A DNA stretch of 27,421 nucleotides from DASSBR01 sp035701285. Its GTDB lineage: Bacteria > Pseudomonadota > Gammaproteobacteria > Natronospirales > DASSBR01. Below are positions 15,762 through 23,710 of this stretch, piece after piece. The position numbers and the translations under genes were made by a program. The stretch spans positions 1 through 27,421 of the forward strand of contig DASSNT010000023.1 in assembly GCA_035701285.1 (NCBI GenBank), read 5' to 3'. Within the stretch, counting starts at the first letter, position 1; every line of letters starts with the position of its first letter. Below the pieces are notes generated by a model that did not search any database, was not told where the DNA came from, and saw only the letters and a program-made list of their open reading frames with translations.

Positions 15762-16901
15762 ATGGCGGCCAACCCGCAACACGACGGCGCCTTCTCCCGC
15801 CAGAGAGAGGGCGACCCGGCGGTAATCGAATCGCTTCAGGTTTCCGCGTACAAGATCCCGACCGATGCGCCCGAGTCGGACGGCACGCTGGAATGGGACT
15901 CGACCACCATCGTCGTGGTCGAAGTCAGCGCCGGCGGTAAGGCCGGACTCGGCTACACCTACGGCCATCACTCGATCGCGACGCTGATCGACGACAAGCT
16001 CGCCTCGATCGTCAAGGGCCGCGACGTGATGAACCTCAGCGACGCGTGGCTCGCGATGCTGAAGGCCATCCGCAACCTCGGCCGCTCCGGCATCTCGCTG
16101 ATGGCGATTTCAGCCGTCGACATCGCGCTATGGGATCTGAAGGCGCGGTTGCTCGGTCTGCCGCTGGTGACGCTACTCGGCGCGTATCACGACGGCGTGC
16201 CGGTGTACGGCAGCGGCGGCTTCACGTCGTACTCGGACAAGCAGCTTTGCGACCAGCTCCGTGGCTGGGTCGATGCCGGCATTCCGCGCGTCAAAATGAA
16301 AATCGGCCGCGAACCCAACCGTGACCCGGCGCGCATGAAAGCGGCGCGCAACGCCATCGGCGACGACGTCAAACTGTTCGTCGATGCCAACGGCGCCTAC
16401 GACCGCAAGCAGGCGCTGGCGATCGCCGACTGCTTCACCGAATACGGCGTCAACTGGTACGAAGAACCGGTGACGTCCGACGACCTGGAAGGGCTGCGAC
16501 TGATACGGGATCGCGCCCCGGCGATCACCGAAATCGCCGCCGGCGAATACGGCTTCGGCCCGGCGGATTTTCGCGGTCTGCTCGAAGCCGGTTCCGTCGA
16601 CGTGCTGCAGGCCGACATCACCCGCTGCGGCGGCGTTACCGGCTTCCTGGCCGCGGCCGACCTGGCCAACGCGCACAAGGTGCCGCTGTCCGGTCACTGC
16701 GCGCCGGCGCTGCACCTGCACCCGTGCTGTGCGATCAAGCCGCTCAGGCATCTGGAGTATTTTCATGATCATGTGCGGATCGAACGGATGTTGTTTGACG
16801 GTACTCAGGAGCCCGGCGGCGGTGTGTTGAAGCCGGACTTGTCGCGGCCGGGGATTGGGTTGGAATTGAAACGGAGTGATGCGGAAAAGTATCGGGTGTA
16901 A
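15762..16901 (+). CDS. Enolase-superfamily enzyme (mandelate racemase-type)
   Basis: Enolase-superfamily member (379 residues), mandelate racemase subgroup. The barrel carries KMK (Lys178, Lys180), metal ligands Asp208, Glu234 and Glu262, and the Asp285/His312 dyad (GHCAP). These fit abstraction of an alpha-proton from an acid sugar or a similar carboxylate, as in dehydratases and racemases. The N-terminal capping domain occupies about 25-140. The first 20 residues look unrelated to the family. The ATG has no Shine-Dalgarno and no better start is visible. It is probably co-transcribed with the ThDP enzyme. The exact substrate cannot be named. Confidence 0.88.
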   Translation: MAANPQHDGAFSRQREGDPAVIESLQVSAYKIPTDAPESDGTLEWDSTTIVVVEVSAGGKAGLGYTYGHHSIATLIDDKLASIVKGRDVMNLSDAWLAMLKAIRNLGRSGISLMAISAVDIALWDLKARLLGLPLVTLLGAYHDGVPVYGSGGFTSYSDKQLCDQLRGWVDAGIPRVKMKIGREPNRDPARMKAARNAIGDDVKLFVDANGAYDRKQALAIADCFTEYGVNWYEEPVTSDDLEGLRLIRDRAPAITEIAAGEYGFGPADFRGLLEAGSVDVLQADITRCGGVTGFLAAADLANAHKVPLSGHCAPALHLHPCCAIKPLRHLEYFHDHVRIERMLFDGTQEPGGGVLKPDLSRPGIGLELKRSDAEKYRV

Positions 16902-16905
16902 AGAC

Positions 16906-17045
16906 AAGAATCCCCCTCCGACTCCCCCTTCCTCGCTTCGCGAGCAAAGGGGAGAGTAAGAACCGGGAAGTCGCGCCCGATATCACACCTCTTGTCCTCC
17001 CCTTTGCCGCCAAAGGCGGGAAGGGGGAGCTAGAGGGGGATTTCT
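16906..17045. repeat. 140-bp imperfect palindromic intergenic element
   Basis: Left arm 16906-16954 and right arm 16997-17045 are inverted imperfect copies of about 49 bp. Each starts from the outside with AAGAA(A)TCCCCCTC and ends with CAAAGGGGAG, and each has its own small inner hairpin. A 42-bp centre separates them. It resembles the short, mobile-looking palindromes scattered in bacterial intergenic DNA. No transposase is present. It fills nearly half of the gap before the FAD/Fe-S gene. Confidence 0.75.
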
Positions 17046-17197
17046 TCCGGCGACAACCCAGGCGCACGCTCCGGCAGCCGGTTCCCGGGTCGTGTGAGAC
17101 AGGGACGTCGAACGCGAAGCCTACAGGGAAGTATTTACGGCGTCCCGCGAAATTGATACCGGAGTGGGCGCCGGAAACGAAGCAAAAAGGAGCAAGG
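17046..17197 (+). promoter_or_regulatory. Leader of the FAD/Fe-S dehydrogenase gene
   Basis: These 152 bp separate the palindromic element from the next start codon. An AAAGGAG lies 5 nt before the ATG. I see no convincing promoter boxes; a TATTTA at about 17132-17137 is the only AT-rich candidate -10. Confidence 0.3.
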
Positions 17198-20100
17198 ATG
17201 CGCGACATAGCTGGTTTCAACGAACAGGACCGCAACGACCTCGCCGGCGAACTCGCCGCGGCCGTCAGCGGCGAAGTCCGCTTCGACAACGGCGCCGTCG
17301 CCCTCTACGCCAACGACGCCTCCAACTACCGGCAGCCGCCGATCGGCGTCGTCATCCCCAGAACCATCGACGACGTCATCGCCACCCACCGCATCTGCCG
17401 CGCCTACGGCGCGCCAGTGCTGTCGCGCGGCGGCGGCACCAGCCTGTCCGGCGAAACCGTCAACCACGCGGTTGTCATCGACCACTCCAAATACCTGAAC
17501 GACATCGTCCAGATCGACGACGTCCAGCGCCGCGTCACCGTCCAGACGGGCGTCATCAACGACAAGCTCAACGAAACGCTCGGTCCGTTCGGCCTCGTCT
17601 TCCCCCCCGATCCGTCCACCCACAAGTGGTGCACGATCGGCGGCAACATCGGCAACAACTCCTGCGGCATCCACTCCGTGCAGGCACAGTTCTACGGCCA
17701 CGGGCCGCGAACCGCCGACAACGTCCACTCGCTCGACGTCATCACCTACGACGGCACGCGCATGACGCTCAAGGACCATTACGAAGAGCACGAAATCGAG
17801 GAAATTGTCGCCGCCGGCGGCCGCCAGGGCCAGATCTTCGCCGACCTCAAGGCGCTGCGCGACAAGTACGCCGACAAGATTCGCGCACGCTACCCGAGCA
17901 TCGAAAAATTGCCGCGCCGCGTGTCCGGCTACAACCTCGACGACCTGCTGCCGGAAAACGGCTTCAACCTCGCCAGCGCCCTGTGCGGCACTGAAAGCAC
18001 CTGCGTCACCGTGCTGCACGTTACCTTCAAGCTCACCGAACAGGTCAAGCACCGCACCTTGATGGTCGTCGGCTTTGAAGATATCGCCACCGCCGCCGAC
18101 CACGTGCCGGCGATCATGAAGCACCGGCCGATCGCACTCGAAGGCATTGACCACCAGTTGTTCGAAGACGAGCAGCAGGAGCACATGCACCCGAACGAAC
18201 TGTCGCAATTACCCGAAGGCAAGGCGTGGCTGCTGGTCGAGCTTGGTGGCGATAATCAGGATGAATCGGATGCCAGGGCCGATATCCTGATCAGCGAATT
18301 GAAGGCTGCGAAAGGCGCGCCCACCGGCTACAGCATCATCGACGACAAGGAACAGGAGGGCAAGCTGTGGGCCGTGCGCGAAGCCGGCCTAGGTGCCACC
18401 GCCTTCCCGCCGGACGGCACCGACCACTGGCCCGGCTGGGAAGACTCCGCCGTGCCGCCGGACCGCGTCGGCGACTACCTGCGCGACCTGCACAAGCTCT
18501 ACGGCAAATACAACTACAAGGGCGCGCTCTATGGCCACCTTGGCCAGGGCTGCGTCCACTCCCGCGTCAACTTCGGGCTGCACACGGCCGAGGGGGTGAA
18601 AAAGTTCCGCGCGTTCATGGAGGAAGCCGCCGACCTGGTTGTATCCTACGGCGGCTCGCTGTCCGGCGAACACGGCGACGGCCAGGCCCGCGCCGAGTTG
18701 CTCGACCGCATGTATGGCGCCGAGCTGATGGAAGCGTTTCGCGAGTTCAAGCGCATCTGGGACCCGGAATGGAAAATGAACCCGGGCAAGGTCATCGACC
18801 CGTACAAGCTCGACGACAACCTGCGGATGCTCAACTACCGCCCGTGGCCGACGCCGACCGAATTCACCTTCCCGCACGACCAGCGCAACTTCGGCCGCGT
18901 TGCGATGCGCTGCGTGGGCGTCGGCAAATGCCGCGCCGACGAAGGCGGCACCATGTGCCCGAGTTACATGGTTACGCACGAAGAAAAACACACCACGCGC
19001 GGCCGCGCCCGTCTGCTGTTCGAAATGATGCAGGGCGACGTACTGAAGGACGGCTGGCGCTCGGAGGAAGTGAAGGAATCACTCGACCTGTGCCTGTCGT
19101 GCAAGGGCTGCAAGAACGACTGCCCGGTGCACGTCGACATGGCGAGCTACAAGGCCGAGTTCCTGTCGCACTATTTCGAAGGGCGGGCGAAGCCGATTCC
19201 GGCCTACGCGTTCGGCCTGATCGACCGCTGGTCGCGGCTGGCGTCCTGGGCGCCGCCGGTAGTGAACTTCCTCACCAACACGCCGGGCCTGTCGAACATC
19301 GCCAAGGCGCTGACGAAGATGCCGCAAAAGCGAACCATCCCGAAATACGCGCCGCAGACGTTCAAGTCCTGGTTCCGCAAGCGCGGCGTGCATAACGCCG
19401 ACGGGCCGCCGGTCGTGCTGTGGGCCGACACGTTCAACAACTACTTCTTTCCGGACGTGGCCGAAGCCGCGGTCGAAGTGCTCGAATCGCTCGGCTACCG
19501 CGTGCTGGTGCCGCAGGGCCATATCTGCTGCGGACGGCCGCTGTACGAATTCGGCATGCTCGATCTTGCGAAGGAGTATCTGCACAACGTCATGAACGCG
19601 CTTGAAAACGAGATTGCCGCCGAAGTGCCGATTGTCGGGTTGGAGCCGTCCTGCATGTCGGTCTTCCGCGACGAACTGACCAACATGTTTCCGGACGACG
19701 AATGGGCGCAAAAGCTGTCGAAGCAAAGCCTGACGTTCAGCGAGTTTCTGGAAAAAGAAGTCGAAAACTACACGCCGCCGAAGCTCAACCGCAAGGCGCT
19801 GGTGCACGTGCACTGTCACCACAAGGCCATCATGGGCAAGGATGCGGAAAAGAGCCTGCTCAAAAAGATGGGCCTCGACTTCAACATCCTGACCTCCGGC
19901 TGCTGCGGCATGGCCGGCTCGTTCGGGTTCGAGAAGGAAAAATACGACGTCTCCATCGGCGCCGGCGAGCGCGTGCTGCTGCCGAAGGTGCGCGACGCGA
20001 GCGAAGACACGCTGATCATCGCCAATGGGTTCAGTTGCCGTGAGCAGATCGCGCAGACCACCAAACGCCGCGCGCTGCACATCGCGCAGGTGATCCAGAT

Positions 20101-20263
20101 GGCAATGCACGAAGCGCCGGAGACGGGTCGGCCTGAAGCGGCAATAGAACGCCGCCGCGCCAGGGCGCAGCGGCGCGCAAACGAGAAAGCAGCGATCGCC
20201 GCCGGCGCGATGGTCGCAGGCGGCCTGCTTGCAATGAGCCTCGGCAAGCGCAGAAGGCGCTAA
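17198..20263 (+). CDS. FAD/Fe-S dehydrogenase (D-lactate or D-2-hydroxyacid dehydrogenase type, YdiJ-like)
   Basis: Large multidomain oxidoreductase (1021 residues) for a D-2-hydroxy acid. Domains in order: FAD_binding_4 (about 50-270, with SRGGGTSLSGE and CTIGGNIGNNSCG), FAD-oxidase C-terminal domain (about 280-545), a Fe-S domain with CVGVGKCR...MCPSY (Cys572, 578, 587) and CLSCKGCKNDCP (Cys632, 635, 638, 642), then two CCG-type domains (ICCGRPLYEFGM and TSGCCGMAGSFG). Size and layout resemble E. coli YdiJ. Unusually, the C-terminus ends in a hydrophobic stretch (about 998-1015) and a KRRRR tail, which may anchor it in the membrane. The ATG at 17198 is chosen for AAAGGAG upstream; an upstream in-frame ATG at 17153 lacks a ribosome site. 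Confidence 0.93.
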   Translation: MRDIAGFNEQDRNDLAGELAAAVSGEVRFDNGAVALYANDASNYRQPPIGVVIPRTIDDVIATHRICRAYGAPVLSRGGGTSLSGETVNHAVVIDHSKYLNDIVQIDDVQRRVTVQTGVINDKLNETLGPFGLVFPPDPSTHKWCTIGGNIGNNSCGIHSVQAQFYGHGPRTADNVHSLDVITYDGTRMTLKDHYEEHEIEEIVAAGGRQGQIFADLKALRDKYADKIRARYPSIEKLPRRVSGYNLDDLLPENGFNLASALCGTESTCVTVLHVTFKLTEQVKHRTLMVVGFEDIATAADHVPAIMKHRPIALEGIDHQLFEDEQQEHMHPNELSQLPEGKAWLLVELGGDNQDESDARADILISELKAAKGAPTGYSIIDDKEQEGKLWAVREAGLGATAFPPDGTDHWPGWEDSAVPPDRVGDYLRDLHKLYGKYNYKGALYGHLGQGCVHSRVNFGLHTAEGVKKFRAFMEEAADLVVSYGGSLSGEHGDGQARAELLDRMYGAELMEAFREFKRIWDPEWKMNPGKVIDPYKLDDNLRMLNYRPWPTPTEFTFPHDQRNFGRVAMRCVGVGKCRADEGGTMCPSYMVTHEEKHTTRGRARLLFEMMQGDVLKDGWRSEEVKESLDLCLSCKGCKNDCPVHVDMASYKAEFLSHYFEGRAKPIPAYAFGLIDRWSRLASWAPPVVNFLTNTPGLSNIAKALTKMPQKRTIPKYAPQTFKSWFRKRGVHNADGPPVVLWADTFNNYFFPDVAEAAVEVLESLGYRVLVPQGHICCGRPLYEFGMLDLAKEYLHNVMNALENEIAAEVPIVGLEPSCMSVFRDELTNMFPDDEWAQKLSKQSLTFSEFLEKEVENYTPPKLNRKALVHVHCHHKAIMGKDAEKSLLKKMGLDFNILTSGCCGMAGSFGFEKEKYDVSIGAGERVLLPKVRDASEDTLIIANGFSCREQIAQTTKRRALHIAQVIQMAMHEAPETGRPEAAIERRRARAQRRANEKAAIAAGAMVAGGLLAMSLGKRRRR

Positions 20264-20271
20264 GATTAATC

Positions 20272-20362
20272 GTCATTCCTGCGAAGGCAGGAATCCAGTC
20301 TAATCAGTTGCGGCCTTTGGCCGCATTCATTCTGACTGGATGCCAGCCTCCGCTGGCATGAC
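20272..20362. repeat. dRS3/REP-like inverted repeat
   Basis: Imperfect inverted arms of 29 bp, 20272-20300 and 20334-20362, begin with GTCAT and end with ATCCAGTC on the left arm, with the complement on the right. A third small hairpin (TGCGGCCTTTGGCCGCA) sits in the spacer. It is of the same kind as the repeat at 5404-5470. It lies between the FAD/Fe-S and SDR genes. Confidence 0.75.
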
Positions 20363-20382
20363 AGAAAAAAGGAGCAAAGAGC

Positions 20383-21426
20383 ATGGATGCCCGAAACCAA
20401 CACGAAGTCGTCGTCATCACCGGCGCCACCGCCGGCGTCGGCCGCGCCACCGCCCGCGCGTTCGCCAAACAGGGCGCCTATGTCGGCCTGCTGGCACGCG
20501 ACGCGGACCGGCTCGAAGCCACCCGCAGCGAAGTCGACGCTCTCGGCGGCAAAGGCCTGGCCATCAGCACCGACGTCGCCGACCCCGCCGCGGTCGAGCG
20601 CGCCGCCGACCAGGTCGAAGAAAAACTCGGCGAAATCGACATCTGGGTCAACGCCGCGATGACCACCATCCTCGCGCCGTTCGACCAGATCGAACCGGAC
20701 GAATACAAGCGTGCAACCGAAGTCACCTACCTCGGCAACGTCTACGGCGCCATGGCGGCGCTCAAGCACATGCTGCCGCGCGACCGCGGCCGCATCATCC
20801 AGGTCAGCTCGGCGCTCGCCTACCATTCGGTGCCGCTGCAGTCGCCGTATTGCGGGGCCAAACACGCCATCAACGGCTACACCGAATCGCTGCGCTCGGA
20901 GCTGATGCACCGCAACAGCCACGTGCGCGTCACCACCGTCGACATGCCTGGCCTCAACACGCCGCAGTTCGACTGGGCACTCAACCGCATGCCCAAGCGC
21001 CCACGCCCGGTCGCGCCGGTGTACCAGCCCGAAGTCGCCGCGCGCGCGATTGTCTGGGCGGCGCACCACAGCCGTCAGCGGCTGTATGTCGGCCTATCGT
21101 CGCTGCTGATGATCTGGGCGGACAAATTCGCCCCGGGGCTGCTCGACCGGTACATGGCGCAAAGCGCTGTCAGCGGTCAGCTCACCAGCCAGGACGCCGA
21201 TCCCGATAAACCGGACAACCTCTGGCAGCCCGCGCCGGGCGATCATGGCGCGCGCGGTCGTTTCAGCAACGAGTCACACGAGCACAGCATCCAGTTCTGG
21301 GCGACCACCCACCGCGGCTGGCTGACGATGGTCGGCACCGCGGTGGCCGTCGGCGCCGTCTGCGCGACGACTGGCCGCAAAAAGCGCAAGCGTCGGGCCA
21401 AATACCTGCAGCACCTGATCCACTAG
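20383..21426 (+). CDS. SDR oxidoreductase with C-terminal hydrophobic-basic tail
   Basis: Short-chain dehydrogenase (347 residues), longer than the usual 250-280. The Rossmann motif TGATAGVG is at 13-20 and the catalytic residues are Ser143, Tyr156 and Lys160 (YCGAK). The usual NNAG reads NAAM (90-93). After the SDR core (about 1-250) comes an extra region ending in a hydrophobic stretch (about 313-329) and a polybasic stretch RKKRKRRAK (about 332-340). The tail resembles that of the preceding FAD/Fe-S enzyme and may hold both at the inner membrane. AAAGGAG precedes the ATG. The ASRT gene follows after 9 bp. Substrate is unknown. Confidence 0.88.
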   Translation: MDARNQHEVVVITGATAGVGRATARAFAKQGAYVGLLARDADRLEATRSEVDALGGKGLAISTDVADPAAVERAADQVEEKLGEIDIWVNAAMTTILAPFDQIEPDEYKRATEVTYLGNVYGAMAALKHMLPRDRGRIIQVSSALAYHSVPLQSPYCGAKHAINGYTESLRSELMHRNSHVRVTTVDMPGLNTPQFDWALNRMPKRPRPVAPVYQPEVAARAIVWAAHHSRQRLYVGLSSLLMIWADKFAPGLLDRYMAQSAVSGQLTSQDADPDKPDNLWQPAPGDHGARGRFSNESHEHSIQFWATTHRGWLTMVGTAVAVGAVCATTGRKKRKRRAKYLQHLIH

Positions 21427-21435
21427 GAGAGCGTC

Positions 21436-21819
21436 ATGCCCGACAACAATATCGGCCGCACCCGCTGGGCCATCGCCGAAGGCTACATCCCCGGCGCCAG
21501 CACCGGCGAAGGCTCCGCCTTCGTCAGCCACGAAACCGCCTGCATCCTGAACACGACGGATCGCGAAGCCCGCATTGAGATTACGCTCTACTTCACCGAC
21601 CGCGACCCGGTCGGCCCGTACAAACTGAGCGTCGCGCCGCAGCGCACACAACACTTCCGCTTCAACGACCTCGACGAGCCGGAGCCGGTGCCGCGCGATA
21701 CCAGCTACGCAAGCGTCATCGAGTCGGACGTCCCCATTGTGGTGCAGCACACCCGGCTGGACTCGCGACAGAGTGAGCTGGCGCTGCTGAGTACTGTCGC
21801 TTACGCCGAAAGCGGATAA
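21436..21819 (+). CDS. Anabaena sensory rhodopsin transducer (ASRT) family protein
   Basis: Small soluble beta-sandwich protein (127 residues) of the ASRT family. From memory the resemblance is strong: IGRTRWAIAEGYIPG at the N-terminus, SHETACILN, YFTDRDPVGPYKLSVAP, HFRFNDLDEPEPVPRDT and the C-terminal VPIVVQHTRLDSRQSE. In Anabaena this protein couples to sensory rhodopsin, but family members elsewhere lack a rhodopsin partner and have been proposed to bind small molecules. No retinal protein occurs in this window. GGAGAG precedes the ATG and the gene lies 9 bp after the SDR gene, so it is probably part of that redox operon. Its role here is open. Confidence 0.88.
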   Translation: MPDNNIGRTRWAIAEGYIPGASTGEGSAFVSHETACILNTTDREARIEITLYFTDRDPVGPYKLSVAPQRTQHFRFNDLDEPEPVPRDTSYASVIESDVPIVVQHTRLDSRQSELALLSTVAYAESG

Positions 21820-21832
21820 AGAATTTGTGATG

Positions 21833-21846
21833 CCAGCGAACGCTGG
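21833..21846. repeat. Short hairpin CCAGCG-AA-CGCTGG
   Basis: A 6-bp stem with a 2-nt loop, set in GATGCCAGC..GCTGGAACC context, resembles half of the repeat at 20334-20362. It may be a degenerate single copy of that repeat family. It lies between the ASRT and TerC genes. Confidence 0.45.
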
Positions 21847-21907
21847 AACCTAGCCGCCAAACCCGATACAGTCGCCTCCTCAATTCTTTTGAGGCTCCAC
21901 GACCCGC

Positions 21908-22612
21908 ATGAGCTGGCTTACCGACATCGACATCTGGGCATCTTTCTTCACGCTGACCGCGCTGGAGATGGTGCTCGGCATCGACAACATCATCTTTATT
22001 TCCATCGTCACCGGGCAGCTGGAAGAGCGCGTTCAAAAGCGCGCGCAGACCATTGGACTGATGCTGGCGGCGATTACGCGCCTGCTGCTGCTGGGGTTGA
22101 TCTTCTTTCTGGCGCAGCTGGATTCCGCGCTATTCACCGCGTTCGGCGAACCGATTTCGATTCGCGACTTGGTGCTGATCGGCGGTGGCCTGTTCCTGCT
22201 CGCCAAGAGCACGATGGAAATTCATGACGATTTTGAGGGTCACCAGGCAAAGGAGCGCAAACACGCGGCTTCGTTCAAGATGGCGATTGTGCAGATCATC
22301 GCACTCGACATGGTGTTTTCGATCGACTCAGTCATCACCGCGATCGGCATGGCGGATCAGGTTGCAGTCATGGCCGCCGCCATCGTTGTTGCCATTGGCT
22401 TCATGCTGATGTACGCGAATGCTGTCAGCAACTTCGTCAACCGCCACCCGACGCTGAAGATGCTGGCACTCGCGTTCCTGATCCTGATCGGCGTGACGCT
22501 GATCGCGGAGGGGCTCGGGCTGCACGTGCCCAAGGGCTACATCTACTTCTCGATGGCCTTCGCGTTCGCGGTCGAAATGCTCAACCTGCGCCGCCGCAAG
22601 CAGCCGTCATGA
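21908..22612 (+). CDS. TerC family integral membrane protein
   Basis: Polytopic inner-membrane protein (234 residues) with about seven hydrophobic helices. The TerC signatures ALEMVLGIDNIIFISI (about 18-33) and DMVFSIDSVITAIGM carry the acidic residues thought to bind metal. TerC proteins are linked to tellurite resistance and to manganese or other metal handling, including loading of exported enzymes. No ter genes or yybP-ykoY-like element were recognised in the 88-bp upstream gap. The ATG has a weak ribosome site. The 3' end overlaps the convergent DUF1615 gene by 6 bp. Confidence 0.92.
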   Translation: MSWLTDIDIWASFFTLTALEMVLGIDNIIFISIVTGQLEERVQKRAQTIGLMLAAITRLLLLGLIFFLAQLDSALFTAFGEPISIRDLVLIGGGLFLLAKSTMEIHDDFEGHQAKERKHAASFKMAIVQIIALDMVFSIDSVITAIGMADQVAVMAAAIVVAIGFMLMYANAVSNFVNRHPTLKMLALAFLILIGVTLIAEGLGLHVPKGYIYFSMAFAFAVEMLNLRRRKQPS

Positions 22613-23704
22613 CGAGGCCGGCGGCATGCAGCGCCAGAATCGCTCACTGACGCGCTTGGCGAACCAGGCCGTGGTGAGATTGTGCGTAATCTTCGGGCTT
22701 TCGAGCTTGATGCCCGGCAGCACCGCGCGCGGCAGCGGCTTGCCGGCGATCCGGTCCGCCAACTCGTAGATACGCTTGTACAGCGGACTCGCCTGGAACT
22801 CGTAGGTTTCGCCCTGTTCCAGCGTGTCGTGAATCTCCTCGTTCGTCATGTCGAGCTTGTCGCGCAACGACCTGACCGCCCGTTCCGTCGCACCCGGCTC
22901 GTCGGAGCCGTAGCGAACGAGGTCGCCGTCGAGCGCCAGCGGCATACCGGAGGCGACGCTGATCGCGTTCTGCAACGCCGCGTTGCGGCTGGCGTACCAG
23001 CCGGCGTTGAAATCGGCGAAGCGATAGATGATGCGGTGGTAGTGCGTGGGGTAGCCCAGCAGGTGGGCGATCCCGAAGTACATGCCGCCGCGCCGGCTGA
23101 AGACTTCGTTGCGGATCGAACCGTCCACTGGATACGGGTAGTCCTGATCATGCGCTTCGGCGAAGGCGATGCTCACCTGCATCGGCCCGCCCGTGTCGAC
23201 CGGGTTGAATGAGCTGAACAACCGCTTGCCGAGCGGCACCATGCCGATGAAGTCCTCGAACAGGGCGCTCAATTCTTCCTCGGTCCGCACGTCTTTCAGC
23301 CGCTCCCCGTAACTCCGGCCATCCGGCGACTGCACCGCCAGCGCCGCATCGACTACGAACGCCGGTATGTGCCGAGCGGCGGCACGACGCTCCAGCTCGC
23401 GACGGGCGATCTTCGCCAGCCCCGGCACCATCGGATGGGGCTTGAAGCCGGACTCCTGCTCCGTCACCGCCACGATAGCGCAGATGTTCTGGGTGGTCGC
23501 CGGGATATCCTGCGCCGCAAGGGCCGTATCGATGTCGGCAGCCCAGCCGCGTGCATCGGTGACGCCGGATGGCATCAGCCGGACTATTTGGTTCTGCACC
23601 GCCACCGACGGCGGTCGTCTTTCGGGTTGAGTCGCACAACTGGCGAGCAGGACCGATAACAGCAGTATCGCCGCGCGGTCGCGCAGGCGCTTGTAAAAAT
23701 CCAT
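22607..23704 (-). CDS. DUF1615 lipoprotein, possible lytic-transglycosylase-like
   Basis: Predicted outer-membrane lipoprotein (365 residues). Lipobox LASC has Cys23 followed by Ala. The body matches DUF1615 in length and pattern. Three segments echo the lysozyme-like SLT fold: TEQESGFKPHP (Glu84-Ser85), GGPMQV at 172-177, and DFNAGW at 231-236, in the order expected for an ES motif, a GxMQ motif and a YNAG motif. Peptidoglycan cleavage is therefore a reasonable inference. The gene is 6 bp after the GNAT gene and ends a four-gene minus-strand unit. The ribosome site is weak. Confidence 0.82.
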   Translation of the reverse strand: MDFYKRLRDRAAILLLSVLLASCATQPERRPPSVAVQNQIVRLMPSGVTDARGWAADIDTALAAQDIPATTQNICAIVAVTEQESGFKPHPMVPGLAKIARRELERRAAARHIPAFVVDAALAVQSPDGRSYGERLKDVRTEEELSALFEDFIGMVPLGKRLFSSFNPVDTGGPMQVSIAFAEAHDQDYPYPVDGSIRNEVFSRRGGMYFGIAHLLGYPTHYHRIIYRFADFNAGWYASRNAALQNAISVASGMPLALDGDLVRYGSDEPGATERAVRSLRDKLDMTNEEIHDTLEQGETYEFQASPLYKRIYELADRIAGKPLPRAVLPGIKLESPKITHNLTTAWFAKRVSERFWRCMPPASS

Positions 23705-23710
23705 ATTTCG

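Noticed and set aside
16955..16996. CRISPR-like repeat in the centre of the palindrome
   Set aside because: There is a single inverted pair and no regularly spaced direct repeats.
17135..18208. A 357-codon minus-strand frame opposite the FAD/Fe-S gene, and another at 19079-20110
   Set aside because: Both lie entirely within a conserved multidomain enzyme and show no family motifs.
21820..21907. A yybP-ykoY-type manganese riboswitch upstream of TerC
   Set aside because: Such elements often precede TerC genes, but the 88-bp gap lacks the recognisable conserved core and holds only a short hairpin.
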